5,972 bases of DNA from Candidatus Zixiibacteriota bacterium (GTDB lineage: Bacteria; Zixibacteria; MSB-5A5; JAABVY01). The notes beneath the pieces were generated by a model, which worked only from the letters and a program-made list of their open reading frames with translations, did no database searches and was not told the origin of the DNA. The stretch spans positions 8,235-14,206 of the forward strand of contig JAABVY010000371.1 of assembly GCA_011777135.1 (NCBI GenBank), given 5' to 3'. The translations under genes were made by a program, and so were the position numbers. How positions within the stretch are numbered: position 1 is the first letter of the stretch; each line of letters opens with the position of its first letter. This document shows positions 1 through 5,964 of this stretch, in pieces.

Positions 1-1
1 G

Positions 2-886
2 GAGAGAGAACTGGAGGAAATAATGCTTTCGTTTTTATCGCAGCATTATGATGTCCTGCTCTCCACCAGTATTATCGAGTCCGGCCTGGATATACCTATG
101 GTTAATACTATCATAATCAATCGCGCCGATCGTTTTGGGCTGGCCCAGCTATACCAATTGCGCGGCAGAGTGGGAAGGTCCGCACGCCGTGCCCAGGCCC
201 TGCTTCTGATTCCACCGCTCAGGCTCTTGACCAATACCGCCAGAAAGCGTCTTAAGGCGCTGGAACAACATACCGAACTTGGCTCCGGTTTCCAGCTGGC
301 CATGAAGGATCTGGAAATCCGTGGAGCCGGGAATCTGCTTGGCCCCCAGCAGCATGGATTTATAGAGGAGGTCGGCTTTGACCTTTACCTCAAACTCCTT
401 AAAGAGGCTGTAGCCGAACTCAAAGGTGAGAAGACCGAGGAGAAGACCGAGGTCAAGATGGATATTGATCTGGAAATGTATTTCCCGGACGATTATATCC
501 CTTTTTCTCAGCAAAAAGTGGAATTATACCAGCGTCTGGCGCAGGCCGAAAATCAGGAAGAAATCAACGATCTCAGGTCGGAAGTGATCGATCGTTTCGG
601 GAAAATGCCGCCTGAGGCTAAAAACCTGTTCGAAATGGCGGAAATAAAGCTACTGGCCAGTCAACTCAAATTGAGCCGGCTTGTTTTCCGTAATAATAAA
701 CTGAAAATTGTCTACTCAAACGGATACCTGCCTTCTAAGAAACAGATTGCCAATCTCAGCGCAAAGCTGTCGGAACCTATGGAATTCAGCGCAACGGGTG
801 AATTTGCGATCGCTATAGATTACAGTGGCCATGAGGATTCCAACTGGGGCCAAAAGTTCAAATTTAGCTTGCAATTATTGGCTTAG
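2..886 (+). CDS. mfd: Transcription-repair coupling factor Mfd, C-terminal part (5' end outside window)
   Basis: Mfd is a cytoplasmic ATP-driven DNA translocase that removes RNA polymerase stalled at lesions and recruits UvrA to start nucleotide excision repair. Only the last 294 residues are present. The reading frame is open from base 2, and the ATG at 23 is internal, because the codons before it (ERELEEI) already match the family. Helicase motif V (TSIIESGLDIP, nt 65-97) and motif VI with the arginine finger (QLRGRVGR, nt 155-178) end the second RecA-like translocation domain. The TRG-type region follows (DLEIRGAGNLLG, nt 308-343), as in Mfd and RecG. From about nt 460 comes the Mfd-specific C-terminal domain (D7), including FPDDYIP and the VIDRFGKMPPEA segment; in known Mfd this domain masks the UvrA-binding surface. 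RecG lacks that domain, so Mfd is the firm call. The gene ends in TAG, 66 bases before the next gene, with no clear terminator between. Confidence 0.96.
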   Translation, partial: ERELEEIMLSFLSQHYDVLLSTSIIESGLDIPMVNTIIINRADRFGLAQLYQLRGRVGRSARRAQALLLIPPLRLLTNTARKRLKALEQHTELGSGFQLAMKDLEIRGAGNLLGPQQHGFIEEVGFDLYLKLLKEAVAELKGEKTEEKTEVKMDIDLEMYFPDDYIPFSQQKVELYQRLAQAENQEEINDLRSEVIDRFGKMPPEAKNLFEMAEIKLLASQLKLSRLVFRNNKLKIVYSNGYLPSKKQIANLSAKLSEPMEFSATGEFAIAIDYSGHEDSNWGQKFKFSLQLLA

Positions 887-952
887 AAACTATCTTTGAA
901 GGTTATTCGGAACAATACACTGGAAAAATTATAAAACTTCTGAGGTGAATTA

Positions 953-2680
953 ATGAAAAGAATAAGCGCATTAATATTGATCGGTTTACTGATAATAGCT
1001 GTTTCATGCGGCGGCGACAGGGATGCATCCGACCCGCAGTACTATAAGGAGGAGCGAGCCCAGAGTCAGACAATTGCAAAAATCGGAGAGTCGGAACTGA
1101 AAGTCTTTTTGCTGGAAGAATTTAACGAAATGTACGCGACCAGCTTCGGTTCCGCCCAGGAAGAATATGAAGCTAAAAAAGAATATCTCGATTCCATGAT
1201 AAATATGTATGTCTTCGTCGAAGCCGCCTACGAGCTGGGCCTGCAAAAGGATCCTGAAGTTATCAGAGTTATCGAAGAAAGCCATCCTGCGTTCATGCGA
1301 GACGAACTCTTTAAGGCCAAGATACTTCCATTCATCGATGTCTCAGAACATGAAATCGAGACCTGGTACGAAAATATGGATGAGGAAGTTAAGATGTCGG
1401 TCATTTTCCTGCAAGACAGTACTCGCGCGGATTCGGTTTACAAAGCCATCGATAACGGTGCGGATTTCGCTGCTATGGCTCGAAAATACTCACTGGATCA
1501 GCCCACGGCGGTAGAGGGCGGCGATCTGGGCCATAGAACCTGGGTCAGCCTGTCAGAGGAATTTCAGAACAATGTCTTCAATCTAGCGGAAGGCGAGGTC
1601 ACCATATTCAGTGTGCCCGGCGGATGGGATATCGCCACAGTAACAGACAGGCGCGAGGTGGAAAGGCAACCGCTGGATCAGATCAAAGATATGCTGATTT
1701 CCCGAATACAGGCCGAGAAAAAAGCCCGGGTACAGAACGAATTTTACGATGAACTGTTTGAGGAAGCGGATATCAAAATCAATGAGGAGACCGCAGAATT
1801 TATATATGACAAGGCGGCGACTCTCTATCCCGACGTTATCGGCGGAGTACCCTTCAGAAAAAACACTTTCAATCCCCAGGACCTGGCTGAATATGAGCGC
1901 AATATGATACTGGCCACCTATAACGGCGGTGAGGTCACTCTAGGAGATTACCTCAATCAGACAGCGCGCTGGAATGACAATCAGCGTCCCCCATTCAATG
2001 AGACTGAGAATCTGAAGAAAGCTGTTTTCAATCTAAAACTAATGGACCTGCTCCAGCAGAAAGCCCAGAATATGAAGCTCTCCGAAACTGTAGATTATAA
2101 GGATGCAGTGCGGTTCTTCAGAGATCAAATTATGGCTGCCAAAATGAAGGAATTGATTGTCGAAGAGAAAGCCTTTGTCTCTGAAGATGAGGTGGCAGAA
2201 TATTACCGGGAGCATGCGGATGAATATGTTATTCCAAAAAAACTGCATGTAAAGGAGATTATGGTCGAAACCGAAGCAGAAGCCGAGGAAATCTACAATC
2301 AGTTGCAGGTTGGAGATGATTTCGACAGCTTTGCTGAAAATACCATCCGTCCGACCGCGGTAAATTCCAAAGGCGATCTGGGATTCATCTCCGAATTTAA
2401 CTTCCCTACCCTGTTTGCACAGGCCAATCAACTGGAAATCGGAGAATTTTCTGAACCATTTCCTGTCGGAGATAACTGGTCGATCGTAACCCTGGTTGCT
2501 GTCAGAGATCAGCAGGTTAAATTATTCGACGAGGTGGCTACCCAGGTGCAGACCGAGCTTGAAAACAAGAAGAAAGAAACTGCCCTCCAGGAGTGGATGG
2601 CGGAAAACAAAGATCGATTCGATATCGATGTGAACTATGAACTAATCTGGGAAACAATTGACAAGGAAGCATATGAATAG
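953..2680 (+). CDS. Lipoprotein with two degenerate parvulin (PpiC/SurA-type) domains, probable periplasmic chaperone
   Basis: This 575-residue protein starts with a lipoprotein signal: MKR, a hydrophobic run, then AVS-C with Cys19 as the predicted lipidated residue. It should therefore be membrane-anchored and face the periplasm. Two similar units follow. Unit 1 has a helical SurA_N-like region (about 40-140) and a parvulin-like domain (about 146-233, GGDLG at 189-193). Unit 2 repeats this at about 316-425 and 430-518 (KGDLGF at 473-478), before a charged C-terminal helix with a W..E pattern as in SurA. Aligned by eye with the next gene, all four catalytic-type histidines are replaced (Val150, Asp226, Glu435, Ser510), which suggests holdase or chaperone activity rather than prolyl isomerisation. 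The start is set by GAGGTG at 942-947, five bases before ATG. The last 8 bases overlap the SurA-like gene. PrsA- or PpiD-like names are possible, but no orthology is claimed. Confidence 0.88.
   Translation: MKRISALILIGLLIIAVSCGGDRDASDPQYYKEERAQSQTIAKIGESELKVFLLEEFNEMYATSFGSAQEEYEAKKEYLDSMINMYVFVEAAYELGLQKDPEVIRVIEESHPAFMRDELFKAKILPFIDVSEHEIETWYENMDEEVKMSVIFLQDSTRADSVYKAIDNGADFAAMARKYSLDQPTAVEGGDLGHRTWVSLSEEFQNNVFNLAEGEVTIFSVPGGWDIATVTDRREVERQPLDQIKDMLISRIQAEKKARVQNEFYDELFEEADIKINEETAEFIYDKAATLYPDVIGGVPFRKNTFNPQDLAEYERNMILATYNGGEVTLGDYLNQTARWNDNQRPPFNETENLKKAVFNLKLMDLLQQKAQNMKLSETVDYKDAVRFFRDQIMAAKMKELIVEEKAFVSEDEVAEYYREHADEYVIPKKLHVKEIMVETEAEAEEIYNQLQVGDDFDSFAENTIRPTAVNSKGDLGFISEFNFPTLFAQANQLEIGEFSEPFPVGDNWSIVTLVAVRDQQVKLFDEVATQVQTELENKKKETALQEWMAENKDRFDIDVNYELIWETIDKEAYE
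2663..2669 (+). promoter_or_regulatory. Ribosome binding site that sets the start of the SurA-like gene
   Basis: AAGGAAG lies just before ATG 2673, with its AGGA core five bases from the start codon. It lies inside the coding region of the upstream lipoprotein gene. It favours ATG 2673 over the in-frame TTG at 2658, which has no comparable site at a suitable distance. Confidence 0.7.
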
Positions 2681-3980
2681 AGTCTTCAAAATAGTCCTTA
2701 TATTATCTCTTCTTCTTTTTACCACGACGGCGCTCGGCCAGGAGCGCGAACTGGTCGACAAAATTGCCGCGGTTGTGGGCGATGAGATAATTCTGGTTTC
2801 AGAACTTGATTTCCAGCTGCAGATGTTTTTGATGCAGGTGGAGAATCCGAATTTGACGACCAACCAGGCGGACAGCCTGAGGGATATAATCCTGCAGCAG
2901 ATGGTAACTGACAAACTGCTTCTGGAAGAAGCCCAGAAAGATACCTCCATACAAATTAAAGAGGAGCAGGTTGAGCAGGCCCTGCAGCAAAAGATCGAGG
3001 AATTGAAAGCCCGCTTTCCATCCGAGGCAGAATTCGAGGCCCAGATGCGGTTGGAAGGGCTTAACATTCGCGAGTTGAAGGCGAAATTCAGACGTGAGGT
3101 CCGCAACCAGCTGATTCGTGACCGTTATGTCTCCCGATTTTTATCGAAGGTCAATGTAACCTCCGCGGAGGTACAGGATTTTTATGAAAAGTATAAGGAC
3201 TCCCTGCCGACTCAGCCAGAAGCCGTTAAACTGTCGCACATTCTACTGAACATAGAAGCTTCCGGGGCCACGCTGGACACTGCCAGGATGAAGGCCGAGA
3301 AAGTCAAAAAGCTCCTGGACGAGGGCGGCGATTTTACCACACTGGCACAGCTCTACTCCGAGGACAAGGGAACTGCTACTTCCGGCGGCGACCTGGGCTA
3401 CTTCGAACGAGGCACCCTTTTTAAGGAATTCGAGGACCAAGTCTTCAGTCTGGAGCCAGGCGAGATATCCGAGCCCTTCAAAACACAGCTGGGATATCAT
3501 ATAGTCAAGCTTGAAGACAAACTTCCAGAGAGAGTTCATGCCCGCCATATTCTCTTCTTGACCCAACCTTCCCAGACCGACGAACAGAGGGTCGAGCAGT
3601 TAGCGGACAGCCTCCATCAGGTTTTGACAAAGGGCGACGCTGAATTCACCGAAATGGTGAAAATATATTCGGATGATGAGGAGACCAAAAAGCAGGGCGG
3701 AGAATTGGGCTGGTTTGCCACCAACAAGCTCACTCCTGAATTTGAGACTGCCCTTATAGGCCTGGAGGTGGGAGATATTTCGGAACCGACCAAATCGGAT
3801 TATGGTTACCACATATTGAAGATTCTGGATCGACAGGATGCCCGTCCCATGAGCCTCGAAAAAGACTGGGATCGGTTGAAGGAATTTGCCAAAAGAGAAA
3901 AGAGCGATGCGGTCCTGCAGGAATGGCTCAAAGAAGCCAAAGAAAAATATTACGTTGATATTAGATTAGATGAGAATTGA
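2673..3980 (+). CDS. SurA-like periplasmic peptidyl-prolyl cis-trans isomerase / chaperone
   Basis: SurA-type proteins escort unfolded outer-membrane proteins through the periplasm to the BAM complex and can isomerise prolyl bonds. From ATG 2673 the protein has 435 residues, close to the usual SurA length of about 430. A signal peptide (MNRVFK, a Leu-rich core, then ALG before Gln23) is followed by the SurA N-terminal domain opening VDKIAAVVGDEII. Two parvulin domains follow. The first spans about 186-282, with His189 in LSHILL, YSED 228-231, GGDLGYF and GYHIVKL (His276). The second spans about 288-387, with His292 in ARHILF, YSDD, GGELGWF and GYHILKI (His380). Both keep the conserved histidines and acidic residues. 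A C-terminal helix and short strand (QEWLKEAKEKYYVDIRL) match SurA architecture. An in-frame TTG at 2658 would add five residues, but the ATG has the better ribosome binding site. It overlaps the lipoprotein gene by 8 bases and the S4 gene by 11, implying coupled translation. Confidence 0.92.
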   Translation: MNRVFKIVLILSLLLFTTTALGQERELVDKIAAVVGDEIILVSELDFQLQMFLMQVENPNLTTNQADSLRDIILQQMVTDKLLLEEAQKDTSIQIKEEQVEQALQQKIEELKARFPSEAEFEAQMRLEGLNIRELKAKFRREVRNQLIRDRYVSRFLSKVNVTSAEVQDFYEKYKDSLPTQPEAVKLSHILLNIEASGATLDTARMKAEKVKKLLDEGGDFTTLAQLYSEDKGTATSGGDLGYFERGTLFKEFEDQVFSLEPGEISEPFKTQLGYHIVKLEDKLPERVHARHILFLTQPSQTDEQRVEQLADSLHQVLTKGDAEFTEMVKIYSDDEETKKQGGELGWFATNKLTPEFETALIGLEVGDISEPTKSDYGYHILKILDRQDARPMSLEKDWDRLKEFAKREKSDAVLQEWLKEAKEKYYVDIRLDEN

Positions 3981-4227
3981 CGATTACCTATCGACTGTCT
4001 TCCTGATTAAAAGGCGAACTCTGGCAAAAGAGTGGATTCAGGCCGGTAAAGTGCGGCTGAATGGCAATCGTACAAAACCCGGTCATGATGTGAATCCCGG
4101 CGATGTGATTGATATCTACTACAAAAATCACAAACTTACCGTTGAAGTCGTTGAAGTTCCCGGAAAATCGATTCCCAAAGCGCAAGCCGAAAATTATTAC
4201 AAACTAATTGAGGACATAGAAGTATAA
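3970..4227 (+). CDS. rqcP: Small S4-domain RNA-binding protein, RqcP/YabO-like
   Basis: This 85-residue protein is essentially a single S4 RNA-binding domain (about 1-60) with a short C-terminal strand and tail. The opening MRIDDYL and the stretch LIKRRTLAKE at 12-21, followed by G-V-LNG and a DVNPGD turn (about 41-46), closely match my memory of Bacillus RqcP (YabO), including length. In Bacillus, RqcP binds the 50S subunit at H69 and helps RqcH add alanine tails to stalled nascent chains. Arg2 and Arg16, reported as important there, align with Arg2 and Arg16 here. The start is secure: an in-frame TAG lies immediately before the ATG. No good Shine-Dalgarno is visible, and the gene overlaps the SurA-like gene by 11 bases, so it is probably translated by coupling. 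Hsp15 (HslR) is the main alternative, but that protein is longer, about 130 residues. S4-domain identity is certain; the RqcP function is inferred. Confidence 0.85.
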   Translation: MRIDDYLSTVFLIKRRTLAKEWIQAGKVRLNGNRTKPGHDVNPGDVIDIYYKNHKLTVEVVEVPGKSIPKAQAENYYKLIEDIEV

Positions 4228-4254
4228 TATCCTGGAAATACTCACGTATAATAT
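4222..4254 (+). repeat. Short direct repeat GTATAATAT, two copies 24 bases apart
   Basis: GTATAATAT occurs at 4222-4230, spanning the stop codon of the S4 gene, and again at 4246-4254. Each copy contains a perfect TATAAT. Two copies of a 9-mer this close could be chance in AT-rich DNA, or could reflect alternative -10 elements for hflX. Confidence 0.5.
4247..4252 (+). promoter_or_regulatory. Candidate -10 element for an hflX promoter
   Basis: A perfect TATAAT lies 56 bases before the proposed hflX start, in the longest gap upstream of that gene. Transcription would begin near 4258-4260. No good -35 hexamer is present at 16-18 bases upstream (17-base spacing gives ATAATA), and there is no extended -10 TG, so this is only a candidate. 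It would allow hflX and the receiver gene to be transcribed separately from the mfd-S4 unit. Confidence 0.35.
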
Positions 4255-4257
4255 ATG

Positions 4258-4276
4258 AACGGATAAACGCTCCGTT
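4258..4276 (+). other. Stem-loop at the predicted 5' end of the hflX leader
   Basis: AACGGA (4258-4263) pairs perfectly with TCCGTT (4271-4276) around a 7-base loop. The bases after it (TTGAATAG) are not a U-tract, so a strong intrinsic terminator for the upstream genes is unlikely. If transcription starts at the TATAAT at 4247, the hairpin would sit at the very 5' end of the mRNA, a position known to protect some messages from decay. Confidence 0.35.
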
Positions 4277-4295
4277 TGAATAGCTGAAGAGCATA

Positions 4296-4303
4296 AAGGA
4301 AGG
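4296..4303 (+). promoter_or_regulatory. Strong ribosome binding site pointing to an AUA start for hflX
   Basis: AAGGAAGG is the best Shine-Dalgarno-like sequence in the 81-base leader. It ends 5 bases before ATA 4309 (8 bases if AAGGA is taken as the core), which is normal start-codon spacing. It is about 60 bases from the first conventional start in the hflX frame (GTG 4363), far too distant to serve it. No ATG, GTG or TTG lies at a suitable distance in any frame. Confidence 0.65.
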
Positions 4304-4308
4304 TATTT

Positions 4309-5430
4309 ATAGCGAGCTTTTACGAAACAGCCGATGAAGTTCAAACTGAACGCGCCATACTGGTGGGCGTAAAATTACCCGGAGCTATCGATTACGAATT
4401 CGACGAATCCCTCAAAGAACTAAGGCTTTTGTCAACCTCTGCTGGAGCCAGAGTCCTCGACATCATAACCCAGGAAAGAAAGAAGATTGACCCGGCATAT
4501 TTTATCGGCAAGGGCAAAGTATCAGAGATCAGGGAGAAAGTTGAGGGTGAGGGCGCCAACATTGTTGTTTTTGATGAAGAATTGGCACCGGCCCAGATCC
4601 GTAATCTGGAAAATGGCCTGGGCGTAAAAGTAATAGACCGTACGACTCTGATCCTGGATATATTCGTTAAAAGAGCCAAGACAAATGAGGCCAAAGTACA
4701 GGTTGAGCTGGCCCAGCTTAACCATCTCCTTCCCCGCCTAACTCGTCAGTGGACCCACCTTTCCAAACAATATGGCGGGATCGGGACCAAGGGACCCGGT
4801 GAGACGCAGCTGGAAACAGACCGGCGTCTGATCAATAACAAGATCAAAATACTAAAAAAGAAATTGAAAAAGATCGACAATGAGCGCATAACACAGCGTA
4901 AAAACCGCCTCGATCTCTACAGAGTTTGTCTGGTGGGTTATACCAACGCCGGTAAATCCACGCTTTTCAATTGCCTGACCAAGTCCGGGGTCACAACCGA
5001 AAACAGGCTTTTCTCGACGCTGGACTCGACCACGAGAAAGCTGTCCGATTCCAACGGCCATAAGATTCTGATGACTGATACCGTTGGCTTCATAAACAAG
5101 CTTCCTCATCAACTGGTGGCTTCATTTAAATCCACCCTGGACGAGGTTCGTCTGGCTAATCTCCTGATCCATGTGGTCGATTTTTCACATCCCCATTATC
5201 TCAAACGTATCGCTAATGTCAGCGAGGTACTGGCAGAAATAGGGGCCGATAAGATCCCTATAATTATGGCATTCAATAAAATCGATAAATCCCCCGAACC
5301 CTATGCTGAATTCGGACATTATTTCACTCCTGATCTCAGAAATTTCTTCATTTCATCCATTAAAAAGCAGGGAATTGAACATTTAATAAAGAGGATCACC
5401 TTTTTGGCCGATGATAATAATAGTGCTTAG
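4309..5430 (+). CDS. hflX: Ribosome-splitting GTPase HflX, apparently with an AUA start
   Basis: HflX is a translation-factor-family GTPase that binds stalled or heat-damaged 70S ribosomes and splits them into subunits. From ATA 4309 the product has 373 residues. The N-terminal HflX domain opens ASFYETADE and ERAILVGVKLP, aligning with the E. coli start FDRYDAGEQAVLVHI, and includes YFIGKGKV and VIDRTTLILDIF. The family signature GGIGTKGPGETQLETDRR lies at 156-173, followed by a basic coiled linker. The G domain has G1 GYTNAGKST (210-218), switch FSTLDSTTRKL, G3 DTVGF (257-261) and G4 NKID (323-326). The frame is open from 4297 (TAA at 4294). The first conventional start, GTG 4363, has no Shine-Dalgarno and would delete the first beta strand. 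The protein stops soon after the G5 region (ISSIKKQG), so it lacks the C-terminal domain of the 426-residue E. coli protein. Function is certain; the exact start is inferred, and an assembly error (ATG read as ATA) is possible. Confidence 0.93.
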   Translation: MASFYETADEVQTERAILVGVKLPGAIDYEFDESLKELRLLSTSAGARVLDIITQERKKIDPAYFIGKGKVSEIREKVEGEGANIVVFDEELAPAQIRNLENGLGVKVIDRTTLILDIFVKRAKTNEAKVQVELAQLNHLLPRLTRQWTHLSKQYGGIGTKGPGETQLETDRRLINNKIKILKKKLKKIDNERITQRKNRLDLYRVCLVGYTNAGKSTLFNCLTKSGVTTENRLFSTLDSTTRKLSDSNGHKILMTDTVGFINKLPHQLVASFKSTLDEVRLANLLIHVVDFSHPHYLKRIANVSEVLAEIGADKIPIIMAFNKIDKSPEPYAEFGHYFTPDLRNFFISSIKKQGIEHLIKRITFLADDNNSA

Positions 5431-5445
5431 GGACACAGGAGTGAG

Positions 5446-5820
5446 ATGGCCAGACAACAGATTCTAATAGTCGATGACAATCCAAATATGTCCAGCCTTC
5501 TATCAGAAATGCTGGAAATTTTCGAGTTTGAGTCCAGACGGGCGGGGAATGGCCAGGAAGCGATGGAAATTCTCGGCGATGATTCGTTTGCCATGGTAAT
5601 CACGGACTTACGTATGCCTGAGATGTCCGGTTCGGAGCTTCTGAAAAATATCAAAGAAAAACATCCTGAGTTACCGGTTGTGGTAATTTCCGGATATAAT
5701 CTGGCCGAGGGAGAAGACACGCTGCTTTCGAGGCTGGCCGACGGATTCATCAACAAGCCCTTCAAGATGGTCGACATCGAGAATATGCTGAATAAATTCT
5801 TCAAAGCCCGCATAGCGTAA
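5446..5820 (+). CDS. Stand-alone CheY-like response regulator receiver protein
   Basis: This 124-residue protein is one receiver domain with no output domain. It accepts phosphate from a histidine kinase and signals by protein contact. The acidic pair Asp10-Asp11 (ILIVDDN), the phospho-acceptor Asp54 (VITDLRMPEMSG), Ser82 at the Thr/Ser switch position (VVVISGY) and Lys104-Pro105 (INKPF) are all in place, so it should be phosphorylatable. AGGAG at 5437-5441 lies four bases before ATG. It begins 15 bases after hflX stops and is probably co-transcribed with it. No cognate kinase, chemotaxis gene or DNA-binding domain lies in the window, so its partner and output are unknown. It could serve as a phosphorelay intermediate or a regulator acting by direct contact. 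The receiver call is very firm; the pathway is not recognisable. Confidence 0.93.
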   Translation: MARQQILIVDDNPNMSSLLSEMLEIFEFESRRAGNGQEAMEILGDDSFAMVITDLRMPEMSGSELLKNIKEKHPELPVVVISGYNLAEGEDTLLSRLADGFINKPFKMVDIENMLNKFFKARIA

Positions 5821-5865
5821 CCAACTCAGATTCAACTTTACTCTTCTCTTTCCCCAAAAAATCTT
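5821..5865 (+). terminator. Possible Rho-dependent termination region after the receiver gene
   Basis: Right after the TAA of the receiver gene, 45 bases contain about 15 C but only one G, in a mostly pyrimidine run (CTTTACTCTTCTCTTTCCCC). Such C-rich, G-poor, unstructured RNA is typical of Rho loading sites. No intrinsic hairpin with a U-tract is present; the AAAATC-TT-GATTTT dyad at 5858-5871 is too short and AT-rich to count as one. Confidence 0.25.
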
Positions 5866-5939
5866 GATTTTCATGCAACCAGCTAATAGATTATTTACAG
5901 CATCTCCGCGCATCCATATATGATTATCAAATTCGAAAT

Positions 5940-5964
5940 CAGATGTGATCTGGTAACATATAAT
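5940..5964 (+). promoter_or_regulatory. Operator-like dyad next to a TATAAT, possible promoter leaving the window
   Basis: CAGAT-GTG-ATCTG (5940-5952) is a perfect 5+5 inverted repeat, followed six bases later by a perfect TATAAT (5959-5964). No -35 match is seen at 16-18 bases; the dyad sits where a -35 or an operator would lie. The same bases can also be read as codons of a possible gene starting at ATG 5920, so the promoter reading is tentative. Confidence 0.2.

Noticed and set aside
149..514. Minus-strand 121-residue frame opposite mfd
   Set aside because: It is fully antisense to conserved Mfd helicase motifs and its translation resembles no protein family I know.
906..935. Promoter for the lipoprotein gene (TTCGGA, 18 bases, TATAAA)
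   Set aside because: The -35 matches only about half of the consensus, and the implied transcription start near 942 would fall on the Shine-Dalgarno itself.
1209..1514. Plus-strand 101-residue frame inside the lipoprotein gene
   Set aside because: It is an out-of-frame shadow within a gene whose own frame has a signal peptide and family motifs.
2658..2672. TTG at 2658 as the start of the SurA-like protein
   Set aside because: ATG 2673 has AAGGAAG just upstream and gives a normal signal peptide; the TTG has no comparable site at a suitable distance.
2642..3106. Minus-strand 154-residue frame across the lipoprotein/SurA junction
   Set aside because: Its Ser/Cys/Arg-rich translation is a reverse reading of Glu/Gln/Leu-rich codons of the SurA-like gene; no motif or ribosome binding site supports it.
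4363..4365. GTG 4363 as the hflX start
   Set aside because: It has no Shine-Dalgarno, and it would remove 18 residues that align with the conserved HflX N-terminus, including its first beta strand.
5858..5871. AAAATC-TT-GATTTT as an intrinsic terminator
   Set aside because: The six-pair, mostly AT stem has only a two-base loop and no U-tract after it, so it would not form a stable terminator.
5427..5913. Two overlapping minus-strand open frames (128 and 80 residues) opposite the receiver gene
   Set aside because: They lie antisense to a well-supported receiver domain, have no family motifs, and their Ser/Arg/Leu-rich content is typical of reverse-strand shadows.
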